Positions 1 through 10,134 of a stretch of 64,000 bases of DNA are shown here, piece by piece. Source of the stretch: Streptomyces sp. FIT100 (GTDB lineage Bacteria > Actinomycetota > Actinomycetes > Streptomycetales > Streptomycetaceae); contig NZ_CP075715.1 in assembly GCF_024584805.1 (NCBI RefSeq), forward strand, positions 2,406,001-2,470,000, written 5' to 3'. How positions within the stretch are numbered: position 1 is the stretch's first letter; the number at the start of each line of letters is the position of its first letter. The translations under genes were made by a program, and so were the position numbers. The notes under the pieces were generated by a model that had not been told where the DNA came from, did not search any database, and was given only the letters and a program-made list of their open reading frames with translations.

Positions 1-1
1 G

Positions 2-877
2 ACGCAGGTCGCGTCGATGGCGAACCTGGTGCAGTCCGGGGTCGCCTCGGCCGAGCGGATCTTCGAGCTGCTGGACGCGGAGGAGCAGTCGCCCGACCCG
101 GTCGTCGGGGCTCGCCCGAAGGAGCTGCGGGGCGCGGTCTCGCTGGAGAAGGTGTCGTTCCGCTACGACCCCGAAAGGCCGCTGATCGAGGACCTGTCCC
201 TGGCGGTCGAGCCGGGCCACACGGTCGCGATCGTCGGCCCGACGGGCGCGGGCAAGACGACGCTGGTCAATCTGCTGATGCGGTTCTACGAGGTCACGGG
301 CGGCCGGATCGCCCTCGACGGGGTCGACGTCGCGACGATGTCGCGGGACGACCTGCGGGCCGGGATCGGGATGGTGCTCCAGGACACCTGGCTGTTCGGC
401 GGCACGATCGCCGAGAACATCGCGTACGGCGTGCAGGGCGAGGTCACCCGGGAGCAGATCGAGGAGGCGGCGCGGGCGGCCCACGCCGACCGCTTCATCC
501 GCACCCTGCCGGACGGCTACGACACCGTCATCGACGACGAGGGCGCGGGCGTCAGCGCCGGAGAGAAGCAGCTGATCACCATCGCGCGGGCGTTTCTGTC
601 CGACCCGGTGATCCTGGTCCTGGACGAGGCGACGAGCTCGGTCGACACCCGGACGGAGGTGCTGATCCAGAAGGCGATGGCGCAGCTCTCGCACGGCCGC
701 ACCAGCTTCGTGATCGCGCACCGGCTCTCCACGATCCGGGACGCGGATGTGATCCTGGTGATGGAGAACGGCTCCATCGTCGAGCAGGGCACGCACGACG
801 AACTGCTGCTGGCGGAGGGCGCGTACGCGCGGCTGTACGCGGCGCAGTTCGCGCAGGCGGTGGTCGAAGTCGACTGA
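2..877 (+). CDS. ABC exporter ATP-binding/permease protein, C-terminal part
   Basis: The frame is open at the left edge, so only the last 291 residues are visible: the end of the membrane domain, then the nucleotide-binding domain. Walker A (GPTGAGKTT) lies about 79-87 visible residues in. The Q-loop (MVLQDTW), an ABC signature variant VSAGEKQ, Walker B ([13 protein letters not shown]) and the switch His (VIAHRLST) follow in order. This is a half- or full-size ABC exporter of the MdlB/multidrug type, which powers export across the cytoplasmic membrane. The internal ATG at 17 sits inside the conserved membrane/NBD junction and is not the real start. The substrate cannot be read from the sequence. 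A strong terminator follows. Confidence 0.93.
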   Translation, partial: TQVASMANLVQSGVASAERIFELLDAEEQSPDPVVGARPKELRGAVSLEKVSFRYDPERPLIEDLSLAVEPGHTVAIVGPTGAGKTTLVNLLMRFYEVTGGRIALDGVDVATMSRDDLRAGIGMVLQDTWLFGGTIAENIAYGVQGEVTREQIEEAARAAHADRFIRTLPDGYDTVIDDEGAGVSAGEKQLITIARAFLSDPVILVLDEATSSVDTRTEVLIQKAMAQLSHGRTSFVIAHRLSTIRDADVILVMENGSIVEQGTHDELLLAEGAYARLYAAQFAQAVVEVD

Positions 878-890
878 CGCGTACGGGACT

Positions 891-920
891 CCGTCGGGGC
901 CGACCGGTCGGCCCCGACGG
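891..920. terminator. Perfect 15+15 bp palindrome after the ABC gene
   Basis: CCGTCGGGGCCGACC is followed at once by its exact reverse complement, 14 bases after the ABC stop codon. There is no T tract, as is usual in Streptomyces. It is a likely intrinsic terminator. Confidence 0.75.
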
Positions 921-987
921 ATCGCCGGAACCCTCGGCGCCGGATCGACGAGGCCGGAACTCCGGAACTACGGGGAGGAGCAGGACC

Positions 988-1266
988 ATGGCGAGAAACG
1001 CGAACGGTGCGGGAAACGCGAACGGTGCGGGGAACGGCGGCGGCCGACCGGGACGGTCGACCGGGTTGGGGATCGCGCTGGGCGTGGCCTTCGGCGTCTC
1101 GTTCGGGACGGTGCTGGACAGTCTGCCGATGGGCGTAGCGGTCGGGATGGTGCTCGGCGGCGCCTTCGGCGCGAGTCTCGGCGCACGCGAGCTCCGTGAG
1201 GATCAGGGCTCCGGACGGTCGGACCCGGGCACGAGCCCGTCGGACGGCGGCGGTCAGTCCAGGTAG
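988..1266 (+). CDS. Small glycine-rich membrane protein
   Basis: A 92-residue protein. The Gly/Asn/Ala-rich N-terminus has a duplicated NANGAG motif. The centre (about residues 29-70) is a glycine-zipper-like hydrophobic stretch, and the tail is hydrophilic. A strong Shine-Dalgarno GGAGGAG lies a few bases before the ATG, which supports this start. The 3' end overlaps the end of the convergent sigma factor gene by 13 bp. No known domain was recognised. It resembles the small unannotated membrane proteins common in Streptomyces. Confidence 0.6.
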   Translation: MARNANGAGNANGAGNGGGRPGRSTGLGIALGVAFGVSFGTVLDSLPMGVAVGMVLGGAFGASLGARELREDQGSGRSDPGTSPSDGGGQSR

Positions 1267-2603
1267 CCGCGCAGCTGGTCCGCGAAGGCGTGGTCCCGCA
1301 GCTTGTTGAGGGTCTTGGACTCGATCTGGCGGATGCGTTCGCGTGTCACGCCGAAGATCCGGCCGATCTCCTCAAGGGTGCGGGGCCGCCCGTCGGCAAG
1401 GCCGTAGCGGAGCTGGACGACCTTGCGCTCGCGCTCGCCGAGGGTGGAGAGCACCGCTTCGAGATGCTCCCGGAGCAGCAGGAACGCCGCCGATTCGACG
1501 GGGGACGCGGCGTCGCCGTCCTCGATCAGGTCGCCGAGGGCGACATCGTCCTCCTCGCCGACGGGCGCGTGGAGCGACACCGGTTCCTGTGCGAGGCGCA
1601 GGACTTCGCCCACGCGCTCGGGGGTGAGGTCGAGCTGGGCGGCGACCTCTTCGGGCGTCGGTTCGTAGCCGCGCTCCTGGAGCATGCGGCGCTGGACCCG
1701 GACGACCCGGTTGATGAGCTCGACGACATGGACGGGGACGCGGATGGTCCGGGCCTGGTCGGCGAGGGCCCGGGACATGGCCTGGCGGATCCACCACGTC
1801 GCGTACGTCGAGAACTTGTAGCCCCGCGCGTAGTCGAACTTCTCGACGGCCCGGATCAGGCCGAGATTGCCCTCCTGGACGAGGTCGAGCATCGTCAGCC
1901 CGCGGCCGACGTACCGCTTGGCGACGGAGACGACGAGGCGGAGGTTGGCCTCGATGAGGCGGCGCTTGGCCACCCGGCCCATGACGACGAGCTTGTCGAG
2001 GTCGAGGGCGAGCTGCGAGTCGAGGTCCGGGGTGTTGCCGAGCTTCTCCTCGGCGAAGAGGCCCGCCTCGACGCGGCGGGCGAGCTCGACCTCCTCGGCG
2101 GCGGTGAGCAGCGGGATCCGGCCGATCTCGCGCAGGTACTGGCGGAAGAGGTCGGAGGACGGGCCGGTGCCGGTGTCGACGGCGCGGGCCGGCGGTGGTT
2201 CGGGCGCCTCCGACAGCTCGGCCGGCTCCGGCGGCTCCGGAGACTCGGCCGGCCCGGGCTGCCCTGGCTGCCCTGAGGTGTCCGGCACCGACCGCAGCGA
2301 CTCGGTCTCCTTCGCCGCCGAGGGCTCGTTCTCCGGGTGGTGCGCTGCCCGGCTCTGCGGCGGAACGGCCGTGACCGGATCGGCTTCTGTCAGGGTCCGG
2401 GTCTGCACGGGAGCGACCTCCAGGGTGAGCGCTGCCGGTTGGGGGGCAGGCGGCAGCGGGACGGCGACGGCGGCCGGGCCGCTGTCCGTCCCGTACACGA
2501 TGAGCGGATCCGCGGGGGTGAGTGGCCCACCTTCCGTGGGCCGGCCGCGCTCCGAGGACTCAGGCACCGCCCCCCAGTGTGGGGTACGACACATCGCTGC
2601 CAC
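1254..2603 (-). CDS. hrdA: RNA polymerase sigma-70 factor, HrdA-like
   Basis: A group 1/2 sigma factor of 449 residues that directs RNA polymerase to promoters. Region 1.2 begins at [18 protein letters not shown]. Region 2 ([32 protein letters not shown]), region 3 and region 4 ([21 protein letters not shown]) follow and look intact. The first ~150 residues are Pro/Ala/Glu-rich and poorly conserved, so the start is uncertain; the most upstream GTG is used and has no clear Shine-Dalgarno. In S. coelicolor the sigma gene next to dnaG is hrdA, as I recall; the principal factor HrdB lies elsewhere. The family is certain; the paralogue name rests on context. Confidence 0.88.
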   Translation of the reverse strand: MAAMCRTPHWGAVPESSERGRPTEGGPLTPADPLIVYGTDSGPAAVAVPLPPAPQPAALTLEVAPVQTRTLTEADPVTAVPPQSRAAHHPENEPSAAKETESLRSVPDTSGQPGQPGPAESPEPPEPAELSEAPEPPPARAVDTGTGPSSDLFRQYLREIGRIPLLTAAEEVELARRVEAGLFAEEKLGNTPDLDSQLALDLDKLVVMGRVAKRRLIEANLRLVVSVAKRYVGRGLTMLDLVQEGNLGLIRAVEKFDYARGYKFSTYATWWIRQAMSRALADQARTIRVPVHVVELINRVVRVQRRMLQERGYEPTPEEVAAQLDLTPERVGEVLRLAQEPVSLHAPVGEEDDVALGDLIEDGDAASPVESAAFLLLREHLEAVLSTLGERERKVVQLRYGLADGRPRTLEEIGRIFGVTRERIRQIESKTLNKLRDHAFADQLRGYLD

Positions 2604-2636
2604 GAGGGGCGTGCGGTGACTTTTTGCGTCCGGTCC

Positions 2637-3154
2637 GTGACGGGGCGGTTACGCGGCCGGGGGTCCGGGGGTCGCCCCCGGGACAACACAGCGCGGCCGG
2701 TCCACGACCGGACGATTACGCGCCCCCGGGGTCCGCGGGTCACCCCCGGCACAACACAGCGCGGCCGATCCCCGACCGGACGATTACGCGCCCCCGGGGT
2801 CCGCGGGTCACCCCCGGCACAACACAGCGCGGCCGATCCCCGACCGGACGATTACGCGCCCCCGGGGTCCGCGGGTCACCCCCGGCACAACACAGCGCGG
2901 CCGATCCCCGACCGGACGATTACGCGCCCCCGGGGTCCGCGGGTCACCCCCGGCACAACACAGCGCGGCCGATCCCCGACCGGACGATTACGCGCCCCCG
3001 GGGTCCGCGGGTCACCCCCGGCACAACACAGCGCGGCCGATCCCCGACCGGACGATTACGCGCCCCCGGGGTCCGCGGGTCACCCCCGGCACAACACAGC
3101 GCGGCCGATCCGCGACCGGGCGATTACGCGCCCCCGGGGTCCGGGGGTCGCCTC
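2637..3154. repeat. 68-bp tandem repeat array upstream of hrdA
   Basis: Units start at 2693, 2761, 2829, 2897, 2965 and 3033, each 68 bp later. The units from 2761 to 3033 are identical. A degenerate copy (from ~2637) and a partial copy (from 3101) flank them. Each unit has the landmarks GCGGCCGATCCCCGACCGG, CGATTACGCGCCCCCGGGG and GGCACAACACAGC. 68 is not a multiple of 3, so the long frames crossing it are artefacts. The array fills the gap between the dnaG stop and the sigma factor start. Confidence 0.95.
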
Positions 3155-5083
3155 TCAGAGGGCGTCCGCGCCCCTGTTCCGCAGCGACTGGCCGTACTGC
3201 TGGAGCACCCACAGCTCGTTCTGCACGGCCGCGAGCTGCTCCGCCGAGCCGTGGGCGCCGAGGCGGGCGAGGGTGCCCTGGACATCGCGGATGCGGCGGT
3301 CGACGGCGCGCAGCCGGACCTGGACGAGCTGGACGCCCGCGTAGGTCTCGTCGACGGTCCTGGAGTGGACGGCCTCCACGGCGAGCTCGGTGACCATCGC
3401 GCGGACGGTGTCGTCGGGCGCGGCGTCGCGGACCCGGGCGAGATAGGCCGGAGCGTCGGGGACGCCCTGCTCGGCGCCGCCCGCCTCGGCGATGGCCTGG
3501 CGCACGGCCGCGTAGGGCGGGGCGGTGAACTCGTCGCCCCCGTAGGCGTCGAAGGCCGGCGAGACCAGCTCCGGGTGCTGGAGGGCGAGCTTGAGCAGCT
3601 CGCGCTCGGTGCGGTGGGCGGGGCTGCGCAGATTGAGCGCGGGGCCGCCGGGGTGCGCGACGGGGCGCTGGGTGTCGTACGACGGCGCCTGGCGGGACTG
3701 CGCGCGCCCCTGCCCCGGGCCGCCGGGGCCGCCCGGTCCGCCGCCCCGCTCCCGTGCCCACCGCGCGAGCTGCGAGACCCGCTTGACCACGAACTGGGTG
3801 TCGAGGATGCCGAGCAGACCCGCGAGCTGCACGGCGACCTCGTGCTGGGAGGCGCTGTTCTTGATGCGGGCGACGATGGGCGCGGCCTCGTCGAGCGCGG
3901 CGGCGCGGCCGACCGGGGTCTCCAGGTCGTAGTTCTTCACGAGGTGGCGGATCGCGAACTCGAAGAGCTGGTTGCGCGGCTCGGCCAGCTCCCGCACGGC
4001 CTCGTCGCCCTTGGCGAGGCGCAGTTCGCAGGGGTCCATGCCGTCCGGCGCGATCGCGATGAAGGTCTCCGCGGCGAACTTCTGGTCGTCCTCGAAGGCG
4101 CGCAGGGCGGCCTTCTGCCCGGCCGCGTCACCGTCGAAGGTGAAGATCACCTTCGCGCTGCCGTTGTCCATCAGCAGCCGGCGGAGGATCTTGATGTGCT
4201 CGCCGCCGAAGGCGGTGCCGCAGGTCGCGATCGCCGTCGGCACGCCGGCGAGATGGCAGGCCATCACGTCCGTGTAGCCCTCGACCACGACGGCGCGGCT
4301 GGACTTGGCGATCTCCTTCTTCGCCAGGTCGATGCCGTAGAGCACCTGGGACTTCTTGTAGATCGCCGTCTCGGGGGTGTTCAGGTACTTCGGGCCGTTG
4401 TCGTCGTCGCGGAGCTTGCGCGCGCCGAAGCCGACGACATCACCGGAGATATCCCGGATGGGCCACATCAGCCGGCCGCGGAAGCGGTCGATGGGGCCCC
4501 GGCGGCCCTCCTGGGAGAGACCGGAGAGGACCAGCTCCTTGTCGGAGAAGCCCTTTCCGCGCAGGAAGCGGGTGAGGTGGTCCCAGCCCGCCGGGCTGTA
4601 TCCCACGCCGAAGTGCTGGGCCGCGGCCTGGTCGAAGCCGCGCTCGGCGAGGAACGCCCGGCCGATCTCGGCCTCCGCGCCGGTCTCCAGCTGCTCGGTG
4701 TAGAACTCCGCGGCGACCTTGTGCGCCTCGACGAGGCGGATGCGCTCGCCGCGCTGGTGGCTCGGGTTGTACCCGCCCTCCTCGTACCGCAGCGTGATCC
4801 CGGCCCGGGCGGCGAGCCGCTCGACCGCCTCCGAGAAGGAGAGGTGGTCGATCTTGCGGACGAAGGCGATGGTGTCCCCGCCCTCCTGGCAGCCGAAGCA
4901 GTGGAAGAGACCCTTGCTCGGACTGACCTGGAAGGAGGGGGACTTCTCGTCGTGGAAGGGGCACAGGCCCTTGAGGTTGCCGCCGCCCGCGTTGCGCAGC
5001 TGGAGGTACTCGGACACGACGGAGTCGATCGGGACCGCGTCCCGTACCGCCTTCACGTCGTCATCGTTGATCCTGCCTGCCAC
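3155..5083 (-). CDS. dnaG: DNA primase
   Basis: The 642-residue primase makes RNA primers at the replication fork. The N-terminal CHC2 zinc finger is visible (C41, H44, C62, C65). The catalytic core and TOPRIM motif follow (VVVEGYTDVMA, then FTFDGDAAGQKAA with the acidic metal ligands). The C-terminal third is the helicase-interaction domain, preceded by a Gly/Pro-rich linker (GGGPGGPGGPGQG). Length is normal for actinobacterial DnaG. ATG start. The stop codon lies at the border of the 68-bp array. Confidence 0.97.
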   Translation of the reverse strand: MAGRINDDDVKAVRDAVPIDSVVSEYLQLRNAGGGNLKGLCPFHDEKSPSFQVSPSKGLFHCFGCQEGGDTIAFVRKIDHLSFSEAVERLAARAGITLRYEEGGYNPSHQRGERIRLVEAHKVAAEFYTEQLETGAEAEIGRAFLAERGFDQAAAQHFGVGYSPAGWDHLTRFLRGKGFSDKELVLSGLSQEGRRGPIDRFRGRLMWPIRDISGDVVGFGARKLRDDDNGPKYLNTPETAIYKKSQVLYGIDLAKKEIAKSSRAVVVEGYTDVMACHLAGVPTAIATCGTAFGGEHIKILRRLLMDNGSAKVIFTFDGDAAGQKAALRAFEDDQKFAAETFIAIAPDGMDPCELRLAKGDEAVRELAEPRNQLFEFAIRHLVKNYDLETPVGRAAALDEAAPIVARIKNSASQHEVAVQLAGLLGILDTQFVVKRVSQLARWARERGGGPGGPGGPGQGRAQSRQAPSYDTQRPVAHPGGPALNLRSPAHRTERELLKLALQHPELVSPAFDAYGGDEFTAPPYAAVRQAIAEAGGAEQGVPDAPAYLARVRDAAPDDTVRAMVTELAVEAVHSRTVDETYAGVQLVQVRLRAVDRRIRDVQGTLARLGAHGSAEQLAAVQNELWVLQQYGQSLRNRGADAL

Positions 5084-5208
5084 GCGGAGATTCTACGGGG
5101 GTCCGGGGGTCCGGGGGTCCGGGGGTCGACCCCCGGGAGAAGCAGCCCACGGCCGGGGACCCGGCCCCGGACGCGGTCCCTGTCGGATGCGGCGTCCCCC
5201 GCGTACGG

Positions 5209-6477
5209 CTACGGGGCCGGGCTGACGGCGCCGAGCGGCGTCGCGGGGTTGGCGAGGGCGTCGGTGTCCACCGGCTTCCCGGTGCGGATGAGGCCCTGGA
5301 TGTCCTCCGTGACGTCCCACACATTGACGTTCATCCCGGCCAGCACCTTGCGGTCCTTCAGCCAGAAGGCGATGAACTGCCGCTTGCCCACATCGCCGCG
5401 CAGCACGACCTGGTCGTACGAGCCGGGCGGCGCCCAGCCGGAGTACTCCATGCCGAGGTCGTACTGGTCGGAGAAGAAGTACGGGATCCGGTCGTACGAG
5501 ACCTCCTGGCCGAGCATCGCGCGGGCGGCTGCGGGGCCGCCGTTCAGCGCGTTCGCCCAGTGCTCGACGCGGAGCCGCAGGTCGAGGAGCGGGTGGTGCA
5601 CGGCGGCGACGTCACCGACCGCGTAGATCTCCGGGTCGGAGGTGCGCAGCGAGGCGTCCACGGCGACCCCGCCGCCGTGCGCGCGGTCGACGAGCGCGAG
5701 CCCGGCGGCCTCGGCGAGCCCGGTGCGCGGGGCGGCGCCGATGGCGGCGAGGACGGCGTGGGCGGGGTGCTCCTCGCCGTCGTCGGTGCGGGCGGCGAGG
5801 ACCATTCCGTCCTGGCCGACGATCTCGGTGAGCCGGGCGCCGAAGTGGAAGCGCACGCCGTGCTCCTGGTGCAGGTCGGTGAAGAGCTGGCCCAGCTCGG
5901 GGCCGATGACCTGGTGGAGCGGGGTGGGCTCGGGCTCGACGACGGTCACCTCGGCGCCGTAGCCGCGGGCGGCAGCGGCGACCTCCAGGCCGATCCAGCC
6001 GGCCCCGGCGATCACCAGGTGGCCGTTGTCGCGGCCGAGGCCGGCGAGGGTCTGCCGCAGCCGGTCGGCGTGGGCGAGGCGCCGCAGATGGTGGACGCCG
6101 GCCAGGTCGGTGCCGGGGATGTCGAGCCGGCGCGGCTCGGCGCCGGTGGCGAGCAGCAGCCGGTCGTAGTGGACGGTGGTGCCGTCGCCGAGCAGGACGG
6201 ACCGGGCCTCGCGGTCGACGGCGGTGACGGGCTGGCCGAGGTGCAGCTCGATGTCGTGCCGGGCGTACCAGGCGGGCTCGTGGACGAAGGCGCTGTCGCG
6301 CTCCTCCTTGCCGTTCAGATAGCCCTTGGACAGCGGCGGGCGTTCGTACGGGTGGTCGCGTTCATCACCGATCAGGATGACCCTGCCGGTGAATCCCTCG
6401 GCGCGGAGGGTCTCCGCGGCCTTGGCCCCGGCGAGTCCCCCACCCACGATGACGAAAGTCCGATGCGCGTCGACCAC
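5209..6477 (-). CDS. NAD(P)/FAD-dependent oxidoreductase, ferredoxin reductase type
   Basis: A 422-residue soluble flavoprotein. The N-terminal FAD-binding motif is VIVGGGLAGAKAAE, the NAD(P)-binding motif is GAGWIGLEVA in the middle, and the second FAD motif is YAVGDVA. The C-terminal reductase domain (about residues 330-410) is typical of BphA4/putidaredoxin-reductase-like enzymes. These pass electrons from NAD(P)H to a ferredoxin or rubredoxin. No ferredoxin gene lies beside it, so the partner is unknown. A short GGGGTCC repeat (about 5095-5132) separates it from dnaG. Confidence 0.9.
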   Translation of the reverse strand: MVDAHRTFVIVGGGLAGAKAAETLRAEGFTGRVILIGDERDHPYERPPLSKGYLNGKEERDSAFVHEPAWYARHDIELHLGQPVTAVDREARSVLLGDGTTVHYDRLLLATGAEPRRLDIPGTDLAGVHHLRRLAHADRLRQTLAGLGRDNGHLVIAGAGWIGLEVAAAARGYGAEVTVVEPEPTPLHQVIGPELGQLFTDLHQEHGVRFHFGARLTEIVGQDGMVLAARTDDGEEHPAHAVLAAIGAAPRTGLAEAAGLALVDRAHGGGVAVDASLRTSDPEIYAVGDVAAVHHPLLDLRLRVEHWANALNGGPAAARAMLGQEVSYDRIPYFFSDQYDLGMEYSGWAPPGSYDQVVLRGDVGKRQFIAFWLKDRKVLAGMNVNVWDVTEDIQGLIRTGKPVDTDALANPATPLGAVSPAP

Positions 6478-6675
6478 TTGATGCCTCCTCTTGGTTTCCG
6501 CTTCCCTTGCACGCTACGCCGCCTTCTTGGAGAGTCCCGCACGGAGCGTGGTGGGGGAAGGGGGGACGCCCTGGTGGGCGTGTCGGTTCCGGCCAACCCG
6601 CGCACGCCCGGCGGGCGGTACGGCATCGGCCCGGCGCGCCCCCTGCGGCGGCGGCCCGGCGGCGGCCCGCGGGGC

Positions 6676-7998
6676 TCAGCGGCGGTGCGCGGTCAGGCGG
6701 GTGTGCAGGGCGCGGGCGGACGCGTCCGTGAGCGAGGCGATCTGGTCGACGATCACCCGCTTGCGCGCCCGGTCGTCGGCCGCCGTGTCGAACAGGGCGC
6801 GGAACTGCGGGTCCAGGCCCTCGGGCGCCCGGGTGACCAGGGCGTCGGCGAGCTCGGCGACGACGACGCGCTGCTCGGCGCGCAGCGCCTCCTGCTCGGC
6901 CCGCTGCATCACATAGCGGTCGGCGACCGCCTTGAGAACGGCGCATTCGAGGTGGGCCTCGTCCGGGACGACGAGCTCCGCCGCGTACCGGGTGAGCCGG
7001 CCGGTGCCGTACGCCTGCCGTGTCGCGCCCTCCGCGGCCAGGCAGAACCGGCCGATGAGCTGACTGGTGGCGTCCTTGAGCCGGGCCTGGGCGACGGCCG
7101 AGCCGTCATAGCCGTGCGGCCACCACTCCTCGTCGACGAGGCGGTCGAGGGCGTCGGCGAGCGCCTGCGGGTCGGTGTCCTTCGGTACGTAGCGACCGAC
7201 GGCGACCGCCCAGATCTCCTGGCGCTCGTGCTCGGACAGGAGCGCGTTCGGGTCGATGTGGCCGGCGTGCAGGCCGTCCTCGAAGTCGTGGACCGAGTAC
7301 GCCACGTCGTCCGCCCAGTCCATGACCTGTGCCTCGAAGCACTTGCGGTGGGCCGGGGCGCCCTCCCTGGCCCAGGCGAAGACGGGGAGGTCGTCCTCGT
7401 ACACCCCGAACTTCGGCGAGCCGGGGTCGGCCGGGTTGCCGCCGCGCGGCCACGGGTACTTGGTCGCGGCGTCCAGAGCCGCCCGGGTGAGGTTGAGGCC
7501 GACGCTGGCCGGCTCCTGCGTGCCGGCGGTGCGGACGAAGTGCTTGGGCTCGATGCGGGTGAGCAGCCGCAGCGACTGGGCGTTGCCCTCGAAGCCGCCG
7601 CAGCCTTCGGCGACGTCGTTGAGCGCCTGCTCCCCGTTGTGCCCGAAGGGCGGATGGCCCAGGTCGTGGGCGAGGCAGGCGGCCTCGACCAGATCGGGGT
7701 CGCAGCCGAGCGCGGCGCCCAGCTCACGGCCGACCTGGGCGCACTCCAGGGAGTGCGTCAGCCGGGTGCGGGGGCTGGGGTCCCAGGCCCCGCTGCGCGT
7801 CCCGGGGGTCACCACCTGGGTCTTGCCCGCGAGGCGGCGCAGCGCGCCGGAGTGCAGCACCCGGGCGCGGTCGCGCTGGAAGGCCGTGCGGCCGGGGCGC
7901 TTGTCGGGCTCGGCGGCCCAGCGTGCGGTGGCCGACTCGTCATAGGGGTGCTCGACGCCGTGGCGGAGAGGATCGGTGCTGCCCGTGATGCCTTCCAT
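6676..7998 (-). CDS. dgt: Deoxyguanosinetriphosphate triphosphohydrolase-like protein
   Basis: An HD-domain dNTPase of 440 residues that hydrolyses dGTP (or other dNTPs) to the nucleoside and triphosphate. The HD core is plain: ...[16 protein letters not shown]..., then [16 protein letters not shown] with the metal-binding His-Asp pair. The frame stays open far upstream, but the conserved protein begins at the ATG used here (MEGITGST...); upstream residues are low-complexity. A C-terminal arginine-rich helix closes the domain. Its place beside dnaG fits a role in nucleotide and replication upkeep. Confidence 0.92.
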   Translation of the reverse strand: MEGITGSTDPLRHGVEHPYDESATARWAAEPDKRPGRTAFQRDRARVLHSGALRRLAGKTQVVTPGTRSGAWDPSPRTRLTHSLECAQVGRELGAALGCDPDLVEAACLAHDLGHPPFGHNGEQALNDVAEGCGGFEGNAQSLRLLTRIEPKHFVRTAGTQEPASVGLNLTRAALDAATKYPWPRGGNPADPGSPKFGVYEDDLPVFAWAREGAPAHRKCFEAQVMDWADDVAYSVHDFEDGLHAGHIDPNALLSEHERQEIWAVAVGRYVPKDTDPQALADALDRLVDEEWWPHGYDGSAVAQARLKDATSQLIGRFCLAAEGATRQAYGTGRLTRYAAELVVPDEAHLECAVLKAVADRYVMQRAEQEALRAEQRVVVAELADALVTRAPEGLDPQFRALFDTAADDRARKRVIVDQIASLTDASARALHTRLTAHRR

Positions 7999-8036
7999 GC
8001 CCCTGACGGTAACCGCAGACGCCGACGGTGAGCGGC

Positions 8037-9008
8037 TCAGGCGGTGACCAGCAGGCGACGGTTCGCCCCGGACGGCGTGCCCGCCGCCTCGTCGTAGCGC
8101 TGGAGCACGAGCCGCGCCATCGCGGGGTGGGCGCCGAGCGGGGCGGCCGCGGCCCAGGGTGCCGCGGCCGCGGCGGCCGACGCGAACCGTCCGGGCGCGG
8201 TGAAGTACGAGGCGACGGCGATACGGTGCCGGCCCCGGGCCGCCAGCGCGCGCAGCGCCTCGGGAACGGTGGGCGAGACACCGGAGGCGTAGGCGGGGAC
8301 GACGGGCACCCCGCCGAGGCGCTCGCTCAGCATCACGGCGGTGCGGCGGGCGTCGGCGGCCGACTCGGGGTCGCGCGACCCGGCGGCGGCGAGCACCACA
8401 CCCGCGCTCCGGCTGCCGTCGTCCGTGTCGCGCCATCCGGCCTCGGCGAGCCGCGCGTACAGCGCCTCGACGAGCAGCGGATGCGGGCCGAGCGGCGGCG
8501 CGATCCTGGCGTCCGGCCGGGGCGCGGCGGCGACGGCGCCGGGAATGTCCCGCTTCACGTGGTAGCCGCGGCCGAGCAGCAGCGGTACGAGGACGGCCTC
8601 GCGGTCCCCGAGGGCGGCGAGGGCGTCGGGGAGCAGCGGTTCGTCGAGCTCGATGTGCCCGAGCCGGACGTCGAGGCCGGGACGGAGCTCGCGGACCCGG
8701 TCGAGCAGCCGGTGCACGGTGCGCAGCGCACGGGGGTCGCGGCTGCCGTGCGCGACGGCGACGAGAGCGGGGCCCGGGGCGGGGGCGGGGGCGAGGCCAG
8801 GGGCGGCGAGGGCGCCCGAGCCGGGTATGGGCGGGCCGGCGGCGGGGCATGTGCGTGGTGAACTCATGGGCCTGCGCACTCCGTTGAGCTGGACATGGCT
8901 GAGCTGCGCCCCCAGCTGCGCCGTGATGCGGGTGAGCAGCTGTGAGGTGGTGTCGAGGGGCAGCTGGTTCGGGGCCAGGGACTCGTGAGGGTGTGCCGAC
9001 TCCGTCAT
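8037..9008 (-). CDS. Sirohydrochlorin chelatase (CbiX/SirB family)
   Basis: A 323-residue protein with two tandem CbiX-like domains. The first holds the conserved catalytic His in [13 protein letters not shown]; the second has [14 protein letters not shown] with the His replaced, as is common in the second half. The family inserts Fe2+ or Co2+ into sirohydrochlorin. Because nitrite reductase NirB (28-30.6 kb) needs siroheme, the ferrochelatase role in siroheme synthesis is the best inference. About 80 N-terminal residues are variable and Pro/Ala-rich. The start is the most upstream ATG. Confidence 0.85.
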   Translation of the reverse strand: MTESAHPHESLAPNQLPLDTTSQLLTRITAQLGAQLSHVQLNGVRRPMSSPRTCPAAGPPIPGSGALAAPGLAPAPAPGPALVAVAHGSRDPRALRTVHRLLDRVRELRPGLDVRLGHIELDEPLLPDALAALGDREAVLVPLLLGRGYHVKRDIPGAVAAAPRPDARIAPPLGPHPLLVEALYARLAEAGWRDTDDGSRSAGVVLAAAGSRDPESAADARRTAVMLSERLGGVPVVPAYASGVSPTVPEALRALAARGRHRIAVASYFTAPGRFASAAAAAAPWAAAAPLGAHPAMARLVLQRYDEAAGTPSGANRRLLVTA

Positions 9009-9115
9009 GAACCGATCCTGCCTGCCGGACGTTGCCGTGTCGTTGCACAGGGGTGACGGGTGTTTTCCGCGGTCTCACCGCCCCGTCGGCGGCGCTGTCA
9101 GCTCTCCCGCCCCGC

Positions 9116-9985
9116 TCACCCGAGTCCATCGGCGAGCCAGACCCGCAGCGTCCCGCCCGGCACACAGCCCTGGTCGGCGGCCGCGTCCAGGGAGTCGCCG
9201 GACTCGTAGCCGACGACCGGGATGCCGGGCCAGACGCGCGCGACGGTGGCCAGGCAGCCGGCCCAGGCGCGGTCGAGCCCGGAGGCGGAACGGGAGGAGC
9301 CGGAGCCGGAACCGGGGCCGGTGCTGGAATCGGCGCCGGACTCAGGACCGGAACCGGAACCGGAACCGGAACCGGAACCGGCATCGGCATCGGCACCGGC
9401 ACCGGCACCGGCATCAGGACCGGAATCGGGACCGGAATCGGCGTCGGTGGCAAAGAGGTTGGAGATGCCGATGACCGACCCGCTGCGGCTCACCACCGCT
9501 CCGGCGACCATGCGCCTGCCCCGGTCGGTCGTGGCCGCGAGGACGGTGGTGGCGCGGTCGGCGAGGAGTTCGGGGCGGAACAGTCCGGTCAGGCTCCCGT
9601 CGCCGCCGGCCCACGCGGTCTCCCAGGCGGTGAGGTCCCGGACCGTGCGGACCGGTCGCCAGGTGACGCCGTCCGGGGCGACGGGGGCCGCGAGGGCGGC
9701 CGGGCGGTGGATCCAGCGCGCCTCGAAGAGCACGTCGAACCCCTCGGCCGACAGATCCAGGTGCCCGAAGCTGTCCTTGACCGAGCAGCCGGGCGTCTCA
9801 CGGTCGATCCCGTCGAGCACCTCGCGGGCCGTGGCCAGCGGCGACAGCGTCACGGCGTCCGGGTAGAGGGGCGGGGTGCGCCGCTCGCTGGTCCAGGCCC
9901 GCTCGCCGAAGATCCCCGGGCTCCCGTGCGCGCGGCACATGGTGTCGCACCATTCGGCGTTGTTCCTGGCGGACGCAGTGATCAT
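9116..9985 (-). CDS. GNAT-like protein with Gly/Ser low-complexity insert
   Basis: A 289-residue soluble protein. The N-terminal half ([18 protein letters not shown]..., then [17 protein letters not shown]) matches a Streptomyces family that I know only as conserved hypothetical. The second half resembles an acetyltransferase fold ([38 protein letters not shown]). An insert of about 50 residues rich in Gly, Ser, Asp, Ala and Pro is encoded by 6-bp and 12-bp repeats (about 9290-9440) and splits the fold. I chose the ATG at 9985 because residues upstream of it look non-conserved. No substrate can be assigned. Confidence 0.7.
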   Translation of the reverse strand: MITASARNNAEWCDTMCRAHGSPGIFGERAWTSERRTPPLYPDAVTLSPLATAREVLDGIDRETPGCSVKDSFGHLDLSAEGFDVLFEARWIHRPAALAAPVAPDGVTWRPVRTVRDLTAWETAWAGGDGSLTGLFRPELLADRATTVLAATTDRGRRMVAGAVVSRSGSVIGISNLFATDADSGPDSGPDAGAGAGADADAGSGSGSGSGSGPESGADSSTGPGSGSGSSRSASGLDRAWAGCLATVARVWPGIPVVGYESGDSLDAAADQGCVPGGTLRVWLADGLG

Positions 9986-10134
9986 GGAGCAATGATGCCG
10001 GACGGCCTGCGGGCGGCGGGGCACTTCCGGGTGCGGGTGGCTGAACCGTCGCGCCTCCGGAAGCGTCGGACGTGGTGGGACACGTCAACCGGACACGTCA
10101 CCGGATCAGGCAACCGGACCAGGGGGCTCGGCAC

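Noticed and set aside
2637..3154. CRISPR array
   Set aside because: The units are direct tandem repeats with no unique spacers, and no cas genes are near. The same holds for the 35-, 44- and 69-bp arrays.
2522..5626. Open plus-strand frame of more than 1000 codons across the 68-bp array and dnaG
   Set aside because: It is antisense to dnaG and runs through repeats; long antisense frames are usual in very high-GC DNA. No domain is visible.
6676..9453. 925-residue protein from the long dgt frame
   Set aside because: Residues before MEGITGST are Pro/Arg low complexity and lie antisense to or over the chelatase and GNAT-like genes; the conserved dGTPase starts at 7998.
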